In this document: positions 18,784 through 27,665 of the stretch, in pieces
Position numbering within the stretch: position 1 is the stretch's first letter
How the letters are laid out: every line of letters begins with the position of its first letter
DNA from: Acidovorax carolinensis
GTDB lineage: Bacteria; Pseudomonadota; Gammaproteobacteria; Burkholderiales; Burkholderiaceae_C
Reading direction: 5' to 3'
NCBI RefSeq assembly: GCF_002157145.1
Contig: NZ_CP021361.1
Span: forward strand, 1,798,001-1,862,000
DNA: 64,000 nucleotides
The notes under the pieces: model-generated
The model's input: only the letters and a program-made list of their open reading frames with translations
Database searches by the model: none
Told to the model about the DNA's origin: nothing
Made by a program: the position numbers and the translations under genes

Positions 18784-18823
18784 CGCTAGCGCTTCAGGGA
18801 TAAGCGCTTGCAGCTATGAATAT
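18784..18823. repeat. Palindromic intergenic repeat, copy 3 (overlaps the transpeptidase gene end)
   Basis: CGCTAGCGCTTCAGGGATAAGCGCTTGCAGCTATG carries the family core with two AAGCGCT/AGCGCTT arms. It lies between two convergent genes, and the last seven codons of the minus-strand transpeptidase are read from it, giving the peptide IAASAYP before the stop at 18794. Confidence 0.82.
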
Positions 18824-19450
18824 CGAAGCAAATGGCTCCGTGTCTGGTAGCACGTAAACCACGCCGCTGGTGCGACCCAGCAAGGGATCAATCCATCGGT
18901 TGTAGAAAGCCACGGGCGCGTTGATGCAGCCGTAGCTGATGCGCTTGTCTTGTGTGCCGCTGCTGGCCAGGCGCTGCAGGCGCCGCTCGGCCGCGCTGAC
19001 GCTGCGCACGCGGTGCAGTGAAACCGCAGCGTCATAGTCAATCCACACGATGTCTTCGCCGCGCAGGTTGCGGCCGGGCTCGGTCACAAAACGGCCGGCC
19101 GGGGTGGTGCGCTCTTCGGGCCGGACCTGGGCCAGCGGGCGCTGGCCAATGCCGGGCACCGAATGGTCGCCGCGTGCCGCACCCAGCAGCACGGGGGCGG
19201 TGCCCAGCCACTGGGCCTGGGCGGAAAACACATGGATGCGGGCGGCCAGCTTGTCCACCACGGCAAACGCCAGGCCCTGGTTGTCGCCCGTGCCTTCGAT
19301 CCAGCGCACCAGCTGGCGGGCATCCGGGCTGAGGCCGGCAGCAGACCGGGCGCTCGCCACAGCGCTTGCGTCTGCAGTTTGATCTGATGGCGAAGCCTGC
19401 GCCGCCGGCCACGCGGCGCCAGCCAGCCACGCCCCTGCACCGCACAGCAT
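18794..19450 (-). CDS. L,D-transpeptidase (YkuD) family protein, start region probably hit by a one-base deletion
   Basis: At least 218 residues. The YkuD catalytic motif appears as ISYGCINAPVAFYN near residue 170, preceded by a conserved His block (SLHRVRS), so a role in peptidoglycan cross-linking or lipoprotein attachment in the periplasm is likely. The first ATG in frame (19450) falls in the middle of an export signal: NRRAMLCGAGAWLAGAAW continues upstream in frame without a start. Adding one base in the G run at 19484-19486 joins an ATG at 19491 (MRPILQPTALNRRAM...) and gives a complete Tat-like signal and 232 residues. The C-terminus comes from a palindromic repeat. Confidence 0.82.
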   Translation of the reverse strand: MLCGAGAWLAGAAWPAAQASPSDQTADASAVASARSAAGLSPDARQLVRWIEGTGDNQGLAFAVVDKLAARIHVFSAQAQWLGTAPVLLGAARGDHSVPGIGQRPLAQVRPEERTTPAGRFVTEPGRNLRGEDIVWIDYDAAVSLHRVRSVSAAERRLQRLASSGTQDKRISYGCINAPVAFYNRWIDPLLGRTSGVVYVLPDTEPFASIFIAASAYP

Positions 19451-19536
19451 GGCGCGGCGGTTGAGGGCGGTGGGTTGAAGAATGGGCGCATGGTGCCTTC
19501 CATCCTAATGGCTTGCCCCGTGGCGGGCTCTCGTGC

Positions 19537-20811
19537 TCAGCAGCCGCGCGTGACGGGTGGGTGCAACTCGTGCTTTGGCGCCGCGTATTTGCCCAGTTCC
19601 CATTTGGCGATGGCATTGCGGTGCACTTCGTCCGGACCGTCGGCAAAGCGCAGCGTGCGCGCGCCGGCGTAGGCGTAGGCCAGCGGGAAGTCGTCGCACA
19701 TGCCGCCGCCGCCATGCACTTGCATGGCCCAGTCGATCACCTGGCAGGCCATGCTGGGCGCCACCACCTTGATCATGGCGATTTCGGTGCGCGCGACCTT
19801 GTTGCCGGCGTTGTCCATCAGCCACGCAGCCTTGAGGGTGAGCAGGCGGGCCATGTCGATCTTGCAGCGGGCCTCGGCAATGCGCTCTTGCGTCACCGTT
19901 TGTTGGGCCACGGTCTTGCCGAAGGCCGTGCGGGAGCTGGCGCGCTTGCACATCAGCTCGAGTGCGCGCTCGGCCAGGCCGATCAGTCGCATGCAGTGGT
20001 GGATGCGTCCGGGGCCCAGGCGCCCTTGTGCGATCTCAAAGCCGCGGCCCTCGCCCAGCAGGATGTTGCTGACCGGCACGCGCACGTTGTCGAACGTCAT
20101 CTCGACGTGGCCGTGCGGCGCATCGTCGTAGCCGAACACATTGAGCGGGCGGATGATGGTGATGCCCTTGGTGTCGGCGGGCACCAGCACCATGCTCTGC
20201 TGCGAGTGCCTTGGGGCATCAGGGTCGGTTTTGCCCATGGTCACGAAGACGGCGCAGCGGGGGTCGGCGGCGCCAGAGATCCACCACTTGCGACCGTTGA
20301 TGACGTAGTCGTCGCCCTCGCGCGTGATGCGGGTTTCGATGTTGGTGGCGTCGCTCGATGCCACGTCGGGTTCCGTCATGGCGAAGGCCGAGCGGATCTT
20401 GCCCTCCAGCAGGGGCTTGAGCCAGCGGGCCTTGTTGGTGTCGTCGCCGTAGCGGGCGATGGTTTCCATGTTGCCCGTATCAGGGGCCGAGCAATTGAAC
20501 ACCTCGCTGGCCCATGGCACACGGCCCATGATTTCAGCCAGGGGGGCGTACTCTTGGTTGGTCAGGCCAGCACCGTCGTAGCCCGACGCGGCCGCGCTAT
20601 CGACCGGCAGGAACAGGTTCCACAAACCGGCGGCCTGTGCCTTGGGCTTGAGCTTTTCGATGGTGTGGAGTGCACTCCAGCGCTTGCCTGCGGCGGTGTT
20701 GGCCGCCAGTTCGGCGCTGTATTCGGCCTCGGCTGGGTAGATGTGCTCGTCCATGAAACGGAGCAGTTTGGCCTGCAGTTCCTTGGTCTTGGGGGAGTAG
20801 TCAAAGTCCAT
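19537..20811 (-). CDS. Acyl-CoA dehydrogenase
   Basis: A 424-residue flavoprotein of the ACAD family that introduces the alpha-beta double bond in acyl-CoA. Visible are the FAD/substrate loop [15 protein letters not shown] near residue 150, the middle domain [22 protein letters not shown], and a C-terminal region with [10 protein letters not shown] and [10 protein letters not shown]. The form resembles the ACAD10/11-like members for long or 4-hydroxy acyl-CoA. ATG 20811 (MDFDYSPKT) is preferred over an ATG five codons upstream. It is 48 bp downstream of the phosphotransferase gene on the same strand; in ACAD10/11 these two activities are fused, which supports a joint function. Confidence 0.92.
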   Translation of the reverse strand: MDFDYSPKTKELQAKLLRFMDEHIYPAEAEYSAELAANTAAGKRWSALHTIEKLKPKAQAAGLWNLFLPVDSAAASGYDGAGLTNQEYAPLAEIMGRVPWASEVFNCSAPDTGNMETIARYGDDTNKARWLKPLLEGKIRSAFAMTEPDVASSDATNIETRITREGDDYVINGRKWWISGAADPRCAVFVTMGKTDPDAPRHSQQSMVLVPADTKGITIIRPLNVFGYDDAPHGHVEMTFDNVRVPVSNILLGEGRGFEIAQGRLGPGRIHHCMRLIGLAERALELMCKRASSRTAFGKTVAQQTVTQERIAEARCKIDMARLLTLKAAWLMDNAGNKVARTEIAMIKVVAPSMACQVIDWAMQVHGGGGMCDDFPLAYAYAGARTLRFADGPDEVHRNAIAKWELGKYAAPKHELHPPVTRGC

Positions 20812-20859
20812 GGGGATCTCCGTCAAAAAATGCGGGGGTGGGTGAGTGGGGCCTGGTGG

Positions 20860-21945
20860 TTAGCTGCGCTGGGCAAACGACCAGGCCAGCTGGGCCATGG
20901 GGCGCGCCGTGTCGCCCGAGGCCTTGGCTTGGGCGCTGGAGGCCGTGCCGGCTTCCACCCGCTTGGCAATGCCCTGCAGGATGGCGGCAATGCGGAACAT
21001 GTTGTAGGCGAGGTAGAAGTTCCAGTCGGCACGCAGCGCTTCGGGTGTGGCAATGCCCGTGCGCTCGCAGTACAGGCGGATGTAGCTGTCTTCGTCGGGA
21101 ATGCCCAGCGCCGCAATGTCCTGGCCGGCAATGCCGCGGCCCAGGGCTGCCGGGATATGCCAGCTCATGCAGTGGTAGCTGAAATCCGCCAGCGGGTGGC
21201 CGAGCGTGGACAGCTCCCAGTCGAGCACGGCGATCACGCGGGGCTCGGTCGGATGGAACATGAGGTTGTCGAGCCGGTAGTCGCCGTGCACGATGGAAAC
21301 CTTGCTTTCATCGCGCGCGCTGGCCGGCATGTGCGCGGGAAGCCATTCCATCAGGCGGTCCATCTCGTCGATGGGCTGGGTGATGGAGGCCACGTACTGC
21401 TTGCTCCAGCGGCCAATCTGGCGGTCAAAGTAGTTGCCGGGCTTGCCGTAGCCTGCCAGCCCCCTGTCCGCAAATTTCACGGTGTGCAGGGCCGCGATCA
21501 CGCGGTTCATCTCGTTGTAGATGGCGCCGCGCTCGGCGGGTGTCATGCCGGGCAGGGACTGGTCCCACAGCACGCGGCCCTGCATGCACTCCATGACATA
21601 AAAGGCGCGGCCGATCACCGATTCGTCCTCGCACAGCACATGCATGCGCGGCACGGGAACGTCGGTGCCGTACAGGCCGCTCATCACGGCAAATTCGCGC
21701 TCGATGGCATGGGCCGAAGGCAGCAGCTTGGCGACCGGGCCAGGCTTGGCGCGCATCACGTAGCTGGCGCCGGGGGTGATGAGTTTGTAGGTGGGGTTGG
21801 ATTGCCCACCCTTGAACATCTCGACTGTCATGGGGCCGGTGAAGCCCTGCATGTTGCGGGTGAGCCAGGCGGTCAGGGTGTCGATGTCGAACGCGTGCTG
21901 CTCCGAGACCGGGCGCGTGCCGACGAAGTGGTCAAAGTTGTTCAT
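20860..21945 (-). CDS. APH-family phosphotransferase (ACAD10/11-type kinase domain)
   Basis: A 361-residue aminoglycoside-phosphotransferase-fold kinase. The glycine-rich loop region is GGQSNPTYKL near residue 49, the catalytic loop is VHGDYRLDNLMFHP near residue 219, and the metal-binding D is in VLDWELSTLGHPLADFSY. This subgroup is known as the N-terminal domain of eukaryotic ACAD10/11 and in bacteria lies beside acyl-CoA dehydrogenases; it phosphorylates 4-hydroxyacyl-CoA so the phosphate can be eliminated. That role here is inference from context. ATG 21945 (MNNFDHFVG) was chosen by homology; the open frame extends to 22071. Confidence 0.88.
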   Translation of the reverse strand: MNNFDHFVGTRPVSEQHAFDIDTLTAWLTRNMQGFTGPMTVEMFKGGQSNPTYKLITPGASYVMRAKPGPVAKLLPSAHAIEREFAVMSGLYGTDVPVPRMHVLCEDESVIGRAFYVMECMQGRVLWDQSLPGMTPAERGAIYNEMNRVIAALHTVKFADRGLAGYGKPGNYFDRQIGRWSKQYVASITQPIDEMDRLMEWLPAHMPASARDESKVSIVHGDYRLDNLMFHPTEPRVIAVLDWELSTLGHPLADFSYHCMSWHIPAALGRGIAGQDIAALGIPDEDSYIRLYCERTGIATPEALRADWNFYLAYNMFRIAAILQGIAKRVEAGTASSAQAKASGDTARPMAQLAWSFAQRS

Positions 21946-22051
21946 TGGGTTTGGGGAGTTGTCACGCGGGTGAGTGCATGTCGGCCGCGCTGCCAGAGGG
22001 GGCGGGGCAGCGGGCGTAAAAAGATCCGGGAAGGGCGGTGCCCAAGAGACG

Positions 22052-22771
22052 TCAGTTGTCGGTTTCGGCAATGCGCATCAGGGCTGCGCGGTCGCGCACC
22101 ACCAGGCCACCCGGCTCGATGCGAATGGCGTCCTCGCGTTCCATGGCCTTGAGTTCCTGGTTCACACGCTGGCGCGATGCGCCCAGCAGCTGTGCCAGTT
22201 CTTCCTGCGCCAATTGCAGGCCGATGCGCATTTCGCTTCCGTCCGACAGGCTGGGCACCCCATAGCTGCGCACCAGGTGCACCAGCTGCTTGGCCAGGCG
22301 CGATCGCAAGGGCAGGGTGTTGAGGTCTTCCACCAGCCCGAACAGCTGGCGAATGCGCCGCGCATGCAGGCGCAACATGGCTTCGTACAGCTCGGTGTGC
22401 GCAGCCAGGATCTTCTTGAAGTCGGCCTTGGCCACACACAGGATGGTGGTGTCGCCATGTGCATAGGCGTCGTGCGTGCGCCGGTCGCCGTCGAAAATCG
22501 CCACGTCGCCGAACCAGATGCCCGGCTCGACATAGGTCAGCGTGATCTGCTTGCCGGAAATGGAGGTGGAGCTCACCCGCACCGCACCGCGCGCGCACGC
22601 AATCCACTCCTCGGGCGGATCGCCGCGGGCGGCTATGAGGCCGCCATCCTTGAAGCGTTTGACGTAGGCACATCGCAGGATGTCGTGTCGAAGGGATGGT
22701 GAGAGGGATGAAAACCAGCGACCTGAGTTGATCGCTTCACGTTCTTCGATAGTAAGAATCGGGTCGTCCAT
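22052..22771 (-). CDS. Crp/Fnr-family transcriptional regulator
   Basis: A 239-residue regulator. The cyclic-nucleotide-binding-like beta-roll spans residues 20-140 (the ARGDPPEEWIACARGAVRVS and EPGIWFGDVAIFDGDRRTHDA blocks), and the C-terminal winged helix carries QEELAQLLGASRQRVNQELKAM near residue 195. There is no N-terminal cysteine set for a Fe-S cluster, so it is not an oxygen-sensing Fnr. It precedes the acyl-CoA kinase and dehydrogenase genes on the same strand and may control them, or act more widely. The DUF-like N-terminus MDDPILTIEEREAINSGRW is common in Comamonadaceae members. Confidence 0.9.
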   Translation of the reverse strand: MDDPILTIEEREAINSGRWFSSLSPSLRHDILRCAYVKRFKDGGLIAARGDPPEEWIACARGAVRVSSTSISGKQITLTYVEPGIWFGDVAIFDGDRRTHDAYAHGDTTILCVAKADFKKILAAHTELYEAMLRLHARRIRQLFGLVEDLNTLPLRSRLAKQLVHLVRSYGVPSLSDGSEMRIGLQLAQEELAQLLGASRQRVNQELKAMEREDAIRIEPGGLVVRDRAALMRIAETDN

Positions 22772-22872
22772 GGTCTGTCTTGTGTGTGACTAGAAACACG
22801 GCCATTGTCGCGTCAGGGACGGGTGCCAACTGTCAGGGTTGTCACCTGCGTGTCTGCCGTTCGCGCAGAACA

Positions 22873-22904
22873 AAAAAACCCCGAAGCCTTGCGGGCGTCG
22901 GGGT
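22873..22904 (-). terminator. Rho-independent terminator after the enoyl-CoA hydratase gene
   Basis: On the minus strand CCCCGACGCC and GGCTTCGGGG form a GC-rich hairpin followed by a run of seven T. It stands about 30 bp after the stop at 22937 and ahead of the Crp/Fnr gene start at 22771, so it separates the beta-oxidation pair from the downstream cluster. Confidence 0.85.
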
Positions 22905-22936
22905 GTGCAGGGATGTATGTGCAATGGGCGAGGGCG

Positions 22937-23716
22937 CTATTCGTAAACTGGCATGCGCTTGTCCAGAAAGGCCGCAATGCCGACCCCAGCGTTGACATGG
23001 TGCAGGTTTTTCACGAAATGGTCCCGCTCGCTTGCCAGGTGCGTGGCGAGCTGGTTGTGGGGCGCGTCGCCCACCAGTTCCTTGATGCTGGCCAGCACGT
23101 TGGGTGCCCGCGCGTTGAGTTGCTCTGCCAGCGCCAGGGCCATCGTCAAGGCGCCGCCGGGTTCGGCCAGGCGGTTGACGACACCCAGGGCGTGCAGGCG
23201 CTCTGCCGCAATGCGGTCGCCGCACATGAGGATCTCGGTGGCCAGCTGGCGCGGCAGCGACTGCGCCAGGCTCCAGCTGGCACCGCCATCGGGCGACAGG
23301 GCCACATTGCTGTCAGCCATCATGAACACCGTATTGCGGGCCGCCACCACCATGTCGCAGGCAAGGGCCAGCGAAAATCCGGCTCCAGCCGCTGTGCCTT
23401 CGACCGCTGCAATGACGGGCTTGGGAAAGGTGCGAATGGTCTCGATCCAGCTGTGCAGGCCTTCGATGTTCTGCGCCTGCACCTGCGGATCGGCCTGCCG
23501 GTGGGCTTGCAGGCGCATCAGATCGCTGCCCGAGCAGAACATGCCCGCCGCGCCGGTGATGACGACGCTGCGCACGTCGGTGCTGCTCTCGGCGACGTTG
23601 AGCGCTTCGATGCCCGCGGCGTACATGACGGGGTCGATGGCGTTGCGCTGCTCCGCGTTGCTGAGGGTCAGAACCAGAGTCTGGCCCTCGCGGGAGGCTT
23701 GAAGTTGTGCGGGCAT
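22937..23716 (-). CDS. Enoyl-CoA hydratase/isomerase family protein
   Basis: A 259-residue crotonase-fold protein. The oxyanion-hole segments are AAGMFCSGSDLMRL near residue 57 and AVEGTAAGAGFSLALACDM near residue 105. The residue after VALSPDGGASW is Gly/Ala-rich where classical hydratases carry Glu, so it may be an isomerase or a hydratase variant. The C-terminus ending in AAFLDKRMPVYE is typical. It likely hydrates or isomerises enoyl-CoA in beta-oxidation or aromatic acid degradation. The gene follows the hydroxyacyl-CoA dehydrogenase by 33 bp on the same strand and ends before a terminator hairpin. Confidence 0.9.
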   Translation of the reverse strand: MPAQLQASREGQTLVLTLSNAEQRNAIDPVMYAAGIEALNVAESSTDVRSVVITGAAGMFCSGSDLMRLQAHRQADPQVQAQNIEGLHSWIETIRTFPKPVIAAVEGTAAGAGFSLALACDMVVAARNTVFMMADSNVALSPDGGASWSLAQSLPRQLATEILMCGDRIAAERLHALGVVNRLAEPGGALTMALALAEQLNARAPNVLASIKELVGDAPHNQLATHLASERDHFVKNLHHVNAGVGIAAFLDKRMPVYE

Positions 23717-23749
23717 GGGGTTTTGCAGGCGGTGGGGTTAAGGGCGGCC

Positions 23750-25273
23750 TCAGTGCTCTTCAACATGTGCCAGGCTCAGGCCAATCGCACCGCGCCGGCG
23801 CAGCCAGGGGCTGGGGCGATACCGTGGATCGCCATAAACCGTCTGCATGTTGAACAGCACTTCCAGGATGTTGGTCGGCCCCCAGCGGTCCCCCATGGCC
23901 AGCGGCCCGAGCGGATAGCCCAGCCCCAGCGTGACCGCGGTTTCCAGGTCACGCGGGCTGCAGATCTGCTGCTGGCAGATATCACTGGCAATGTTCACGA
24001 TGGTGGCCACCACGCGCTGGGTGACGAAGCCACCGCTGTCACGGATCACGCTCACCGCCTTGCCATCACGGGCGAAGAGGGCATGGGCTGCGTCACGAAT
24101 ATCCACGCGGGTGGCCGGGTTGGTGGCAAGCACGCGCCGCCGCGTTGCGGCGTCGTCGATCAGCATGTCGATGCCGATGGTGCGCGCGGGATCGAGCCGC
24201 TCCACCACGGCCACCGTGGTGATGTCGAAACCCAGCGGTGCCACCAGCGAGATGGCCGTCTGCGAGGGTGAAGCGCCCGTTTCGATGGTGGCGCCCAGGT
24301 CCTTGAGCAGTTGGTAAAGCTCTGCACGGCGCGCTGCGCGCGTCGATACCCACACTGGCGGAATGCTGGCCACCTCGGGAGTGGCCGGCTCGGCGGGGAC
24401 CTGCGCCACGCCGCTCTCATAGCGATAAAACCCTTCGCCAACTTTTTTACCAACCAATCCGCCCGCCAGACGCTGCGCGGTGATGACGCTGGGGCGAAAA
24501 CGTGGTTCTTCGTAATACTGGTGGTAGATGGATTCCATCACGGGGTGGGACACATCCAGTGCCGTCAGGTCCATGAGCTCGAACGGGCCGAGCTTGAAGC
24601 CCACCTGGTCACGCAGGATGCGGTCGATGGTGGCGAAGTCGGCCACGCCCTCGCTGACGATGCGCAAGGCCTCGGTGCCGAATCCCCGTCCGGCATGGTT
24701 GACGATGAATCCCGGAGTGTCTTGCGCCTGCACCGGGGTGTGGCCCATCTGGCGTGCGTACTGGGCAAGTGCTTCGCACACTGCCGGGGCGGTCTTGAGT
24801 CCGGCGATCACCTCCACCACCTTCATCAACGGCACCGGGTTGAAGAAGTGAAAGCCTGCCAGCTGTTGGGGCCGCTGCAACGCGGCACCGATGGCGGTAA
24901 CCGCCAGCGACGAGGTGTTGGTTGCCAGAACGGCCTGCGGCCCCACCACGGCCTCCAGCTGCTTGATGAGTGCCTGCTTGGCATCCAGGCGCTCCACGAT
25001 GGCTTCGATGACCAGGTCGCATGAAGCCAGGTCGTTTAAGGCGGCAACCGGCTGAAGTCGATTGCCCCAGTCAGCGGCCTGCTCAACGGAAATGCGTCCT
25101 TTTTCCAGCAGGCGTTGCCATTGGGCCAGGATGCTGCTGCGCGCCGATTCGGCGGCATTCGGTTGCATGTCCAGCAAAAGAACCTGGCTGCCGGCCTGGG
25201 CAGCGATCTGAGCAATGCCACGGCCCATGGCGCCCGCGCCTACGATGCCGACAATGGGAAACTGATTTTTCAT
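23750..25273 (-). CDS. 3-hydroxyacyl-CoA dehydrogenase
   Basis: A 507-residue NAD-dependent enzyme with two C-terminal domains, as in the PaaH/PhaC-like group of phenylacetate and fatty acid degradation. The N-terminal Rossmann motif is IVGIVGAGAMGRGIAQIAAQAG. The catalytic His lies in AGFHFFNPVPLMKVVEV near residue 140, followed by QDTPGFIVNHAGRGFG. A second C-terminal domain has VIRDSGGFVTQRVVATIVN and GLGYPLGPLAMGD. The start is ATG 25273 (MKNQFPIVG); the ORF runs 14 codons further but without family similarity. It is co-directional with the hydratase gene and forms a two-gene unit. Confidence 0.93.
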   Translation of the reverse strand: MKNQFPIVGIVGAGAMGRGIAQIAAQAGSQVLLLDMQPNAAESARSSILAQWQRLLEKGRISVEQAADWGNRLQPVAALNDLASCDLVIEAIVERLDAKQALIKQLEAVVGPQAVLATNTSSLAVTAIGAALQRPQQLAGFHFFNPVPLMKVVEVIAGLKTAPAVCEALAQYARQMGHTPVQAQDTPGFIVNHAGRGFGTEALRIVSEGVADFATIDRILRDQVGFKLGPFELMDLTALDVSHPVMESIYHQYYEEPRFRPSVITAQRLAGGLVGKKVGEGFYRYESGVAQVPAEPATPEVASIPPVWVSTRAARRAELYQLLKDLGATIETGASPSQTAISLVAPLGFDITTVAVVERLDPARTIGIDMLIDDAATRRRVLATNPATRVDIRDAAHALFARDGKAVSVIRDSGGFVTQRVVATIVNIASDICQQQICSPRDLETAVTLGLGYPLGPLAMGDRWGPTNILEVLFNMQTVYGDPRYRPSPWLRRRGAIGLSLAHVEEH

Positions 25274-25317
25274 GGCGGCATTATGGCGTTGGTGTTTCAA
25301 TGCACTTGTGTGCAAAA

Positions 25318-27552
25318 ATGATCACGGCAAAAAAAGAAATTGTTGTGAATATACGTAACGTAATTTTTGGGGTCGGTTGTTGGATGGCGGTCGGTGGTGC
25401 CGCTGCCATCTCGCTCGGGCAGAGCCGGGGATCCGTCATCCTTGGTGCACCGGTCGACCTCGCATTCGATGTGCAGCCCGATGCGGGATCCGACATCGCC
25501 TCGTCCTGCATTACGGCAGATGTGGCTTTCGGCGACGCCCCTGTCGGTGACGCCAGAGTCCGGGTGTCACCGCTTCCCGTGATGCCGGGGCGCTCGCCAT
25601 CTGTGCGGGTTCAAGTGGTCGGCTCGGTGAATGAACCGGTCATCACCGTCACGTTGTCGGCTGGTTGCTCGGGCAAAGTTACGCGCACCTACACTTTCCT
25701 GGCCGACCTTCCCGTCGCACATGTTCCTGGCCGCGTGGTGAATATTGACCAGCTGGCGTCGGTTCCCGCTGCAGGGGCCCGTGGTTCCGAGGCGGGTGTC
25801 GACCGCCCGGTGTCGCCATCCGCCATGCGCCGCCGCGTTGTGCAGGCACCTGCCGATCCCCTGGAACAGCGTGAAGCAGCAGCTTCGGTCCCCATCAGAC
25901 CGCAGGCCGCAAGGCCAACCGCCCGCATGGCACCACCGCGCGCGCCGCGGGAGGTTGTGCGCAAAGCACCTGAACGCGAAGAGCGCACCGCCAAGGTGAC
26001 CACGCCGCCGCTTCCGCCAGTGCGAGAGCGCTCGAGGCTGGTCATGGAGCCGCTGGATGCCCTGGCTGAACCGTCGCTTGGCCTGCGGCCTTCCGCCGAC
26101 ATGGGTGCCGTGCCTTCGCAGGCGTCGGCCTCACAGCGGCAGGAGGCGGCAGCAGCCTGGAAGGCCATGAATGCGCCCCTGGACGGGGTGCCGCAAGACG
26201 ACGAGCGTGTTCGTGCGCTGGAGGCCGAGATGGCTGCTATGCGTGCCAAATCGACCGCCGAGCGCGCCTCGATGGCCGAGCTCCAGCAGCGACTTGCGTT
26301 GATCGAGGACCAGCGCTTTTCCTCCGGGCTGGTCTATGCCTTGATGGCTGCGTTGGCGCTGGCTCTGGGCGTGCTGGCCTGGGTCTGGACCCGGGCGCGC
26401 CGTGATTCCCTCCTGGCCATCCAGGCCTGGCGAGATTCGGTGGCGTTGAGCGCCAGACACACCGATGCAGGACGGCACGACGCCCATGACCCTCATGGCC
26501 TGACGCCGCATCCCCATGACACCTGGGTGCCAGAAGACTCGTCTCCGTTTGGCGACGATACCTACCTCCTCCATTCGGAAAAGCCGACCTTCCATGCAAC
26601 GGTAGTTTCGGCGGCATCCACGCCAGAGCGCACGCCGCAGCCAGTATCGGTGCCAGAAACCGGTCCTCGCCTCGAAACCCCCTCCCAAATCGTCAACCCG
26701 GAAGAGCTATTTGACATTCAGCAGCAGGCGGAGTTTTTTGTTTCTGTGGGAGAGCACGATCAGGCCGTGGATGTGCTGAAAAAGCACATTGCCGCGCATC
26801 AGCAAACCTCGCCGTCGGCCTATCGGGAACTCCTGCGGCTCTATCACAAGCTCGGTCGCGCCGATGACTTTGCCCAGCTTCGTGAGCAGTTCTGCCGCCA
26901 CTTCAATGCGCAAGTCCCCGAGTTTCCCGCGTTCAGCAACAAGGGCCGAGCCCTGGAGGACTACATCGACGAACTGGCCGCCATCGAGGCAGTGTGGACC
27001 TCGTCTTCGGTGCTGCAGTTGCTCGAAAAGTTTCTGTTCCTGAAGGACGGCCGCGCCACTGTTGCTCCGTTTGACCTGGCTGCGTTTGACGACCTGCTAT
27101 TGCTGCGGGCCATTGCCCAGACCACCCCGGCCAGCGCGCGCGGGGCTCCCCCTCCACGCATGCGCACCACACCGCTGGCGTTGCCGTTTGACCGCCCGGG
27201 GGTGTCAGCGCCTGCCGGCCGCAAGCCTGTGGCTTCTGCGGTGGCTGCTGTCGATCTGCCCCTGGATTCGCTGGCAGCCAGCCTGGAGTTTGATTTTGGC
27301 CAGCATGTACCCTCGGCAGGTGATCCTGGGAACGTGGCCTCGCAAGCCAGCGCACGCCCGGATTCGCCCAGGTTGGAGTTGGAACTGGACCTGGATCTGT
27401 CCGATCCTCCGCATCTGACGCTGAGCGACCTGCCACCCGCACCGGTCACTGCGCCGCCGCCGCCAGGCCAGCCCATCGGTTTTGGCATCGCCAACGATCT
27501 GGTGGAAGCGCGCCTCGAACTCGACCAACCCAAAACAGAACCCAAGGCGTGA
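25318..27552 (+). CDS. fimV: FimV-like polar/pilus assembly protein with TPR region
   Basis: A 744-residue protein. After an export signal (about residues 10-34) comes the FimV N-terminal block with RGSVILGAPVDLAFDVQP and paired cysteines. A Pro/Arg-rich linker is followed by a coiled coil (about 299-335, RALEAEMAAMRAKS...) and a single membrane helix (about 340-358, YALMAALALALGVLAWVW). The cytoplasmic part carries a TPR-like region (EELFDIQQQAEFFVSVGEHDQAVDVLKKHI) and an acidic tail. FimV in Pseudomonas organises type IV pili and polar signalling at the cell pole. No LysM motif is seen. The start could also be the GTG at 25345. The gene is divergent from the dehydrogenase. Confidence 0.78.
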   Translation: MITAKKEIVVNIRNVIFGVGCWMAVGGAAAISLGQSRGSVILGAPVDLAFDVQPDAGSDIASSCITADVAFGDAPVGDARVRVSPLPVMPGRSPSVRVQVVGSVNEPVITVTLSAGCSGKVTRTYTFLADLPVAHVPGRVVNIDQLASVPAAGARGSEAGVDRPVSPSAMRRRVVQAPADPLEQREAAASVPIRPQAARPTARMAPPRAPREVVRKAPEREERTAKVTTPPLPPVRERSRLVMEPLDALAEPSLGLRPSADMGAVPSQASASQRQEAAAAWKAMNAPLDGVPQDDERVRALEAEMAAMRAKSTAERASMAELQQRLALIEDQRFSSGLVYALMAALALALGVLAWVWTRARRDSLLAIQAWRDSVALSARHTDAGRHDAHDPHGLTPHPHDTWVPEDSSPFGDDTYLLHSEKPTFHATVVSAASTPERTPQPVSVPETGPRLETPSQIVNPEELFDIQQQAEFFVSVGEHDQAVDVLKKHIAAHQQTSPSAYRELLRLYHKLGRADDFAQLREQFCRHFNAQVPEFPAFSNKGRALEDYIDELAAIEAVWTSSSVLQLLEKFLFLKDGRATVAPFDLAAFDDLLLLRAIAQTTPASARGAPPPRMRTTPLALPFDRPGVSAPAGRKPVASAVAAVDLPLDSLAASLEFDFGQHVPSAGDPGNVASQASARPDSPRLELELDLDLSDPPHLTLSDLPPAPVTAPPPPGQPIGFGIANDLVEARLELDQPKTEPKA

Positions 27553-27665
27553 GGTGCTGTTGCCCTGCGCGGCCCGGCGCGATGGGTTGGTGTTGCCATG
27601 CGCGGGATACATCCGCTGTCATCTGGCGTGGCAGCGCCCCCGACTTACCGCGCTGCATGGTTAAC

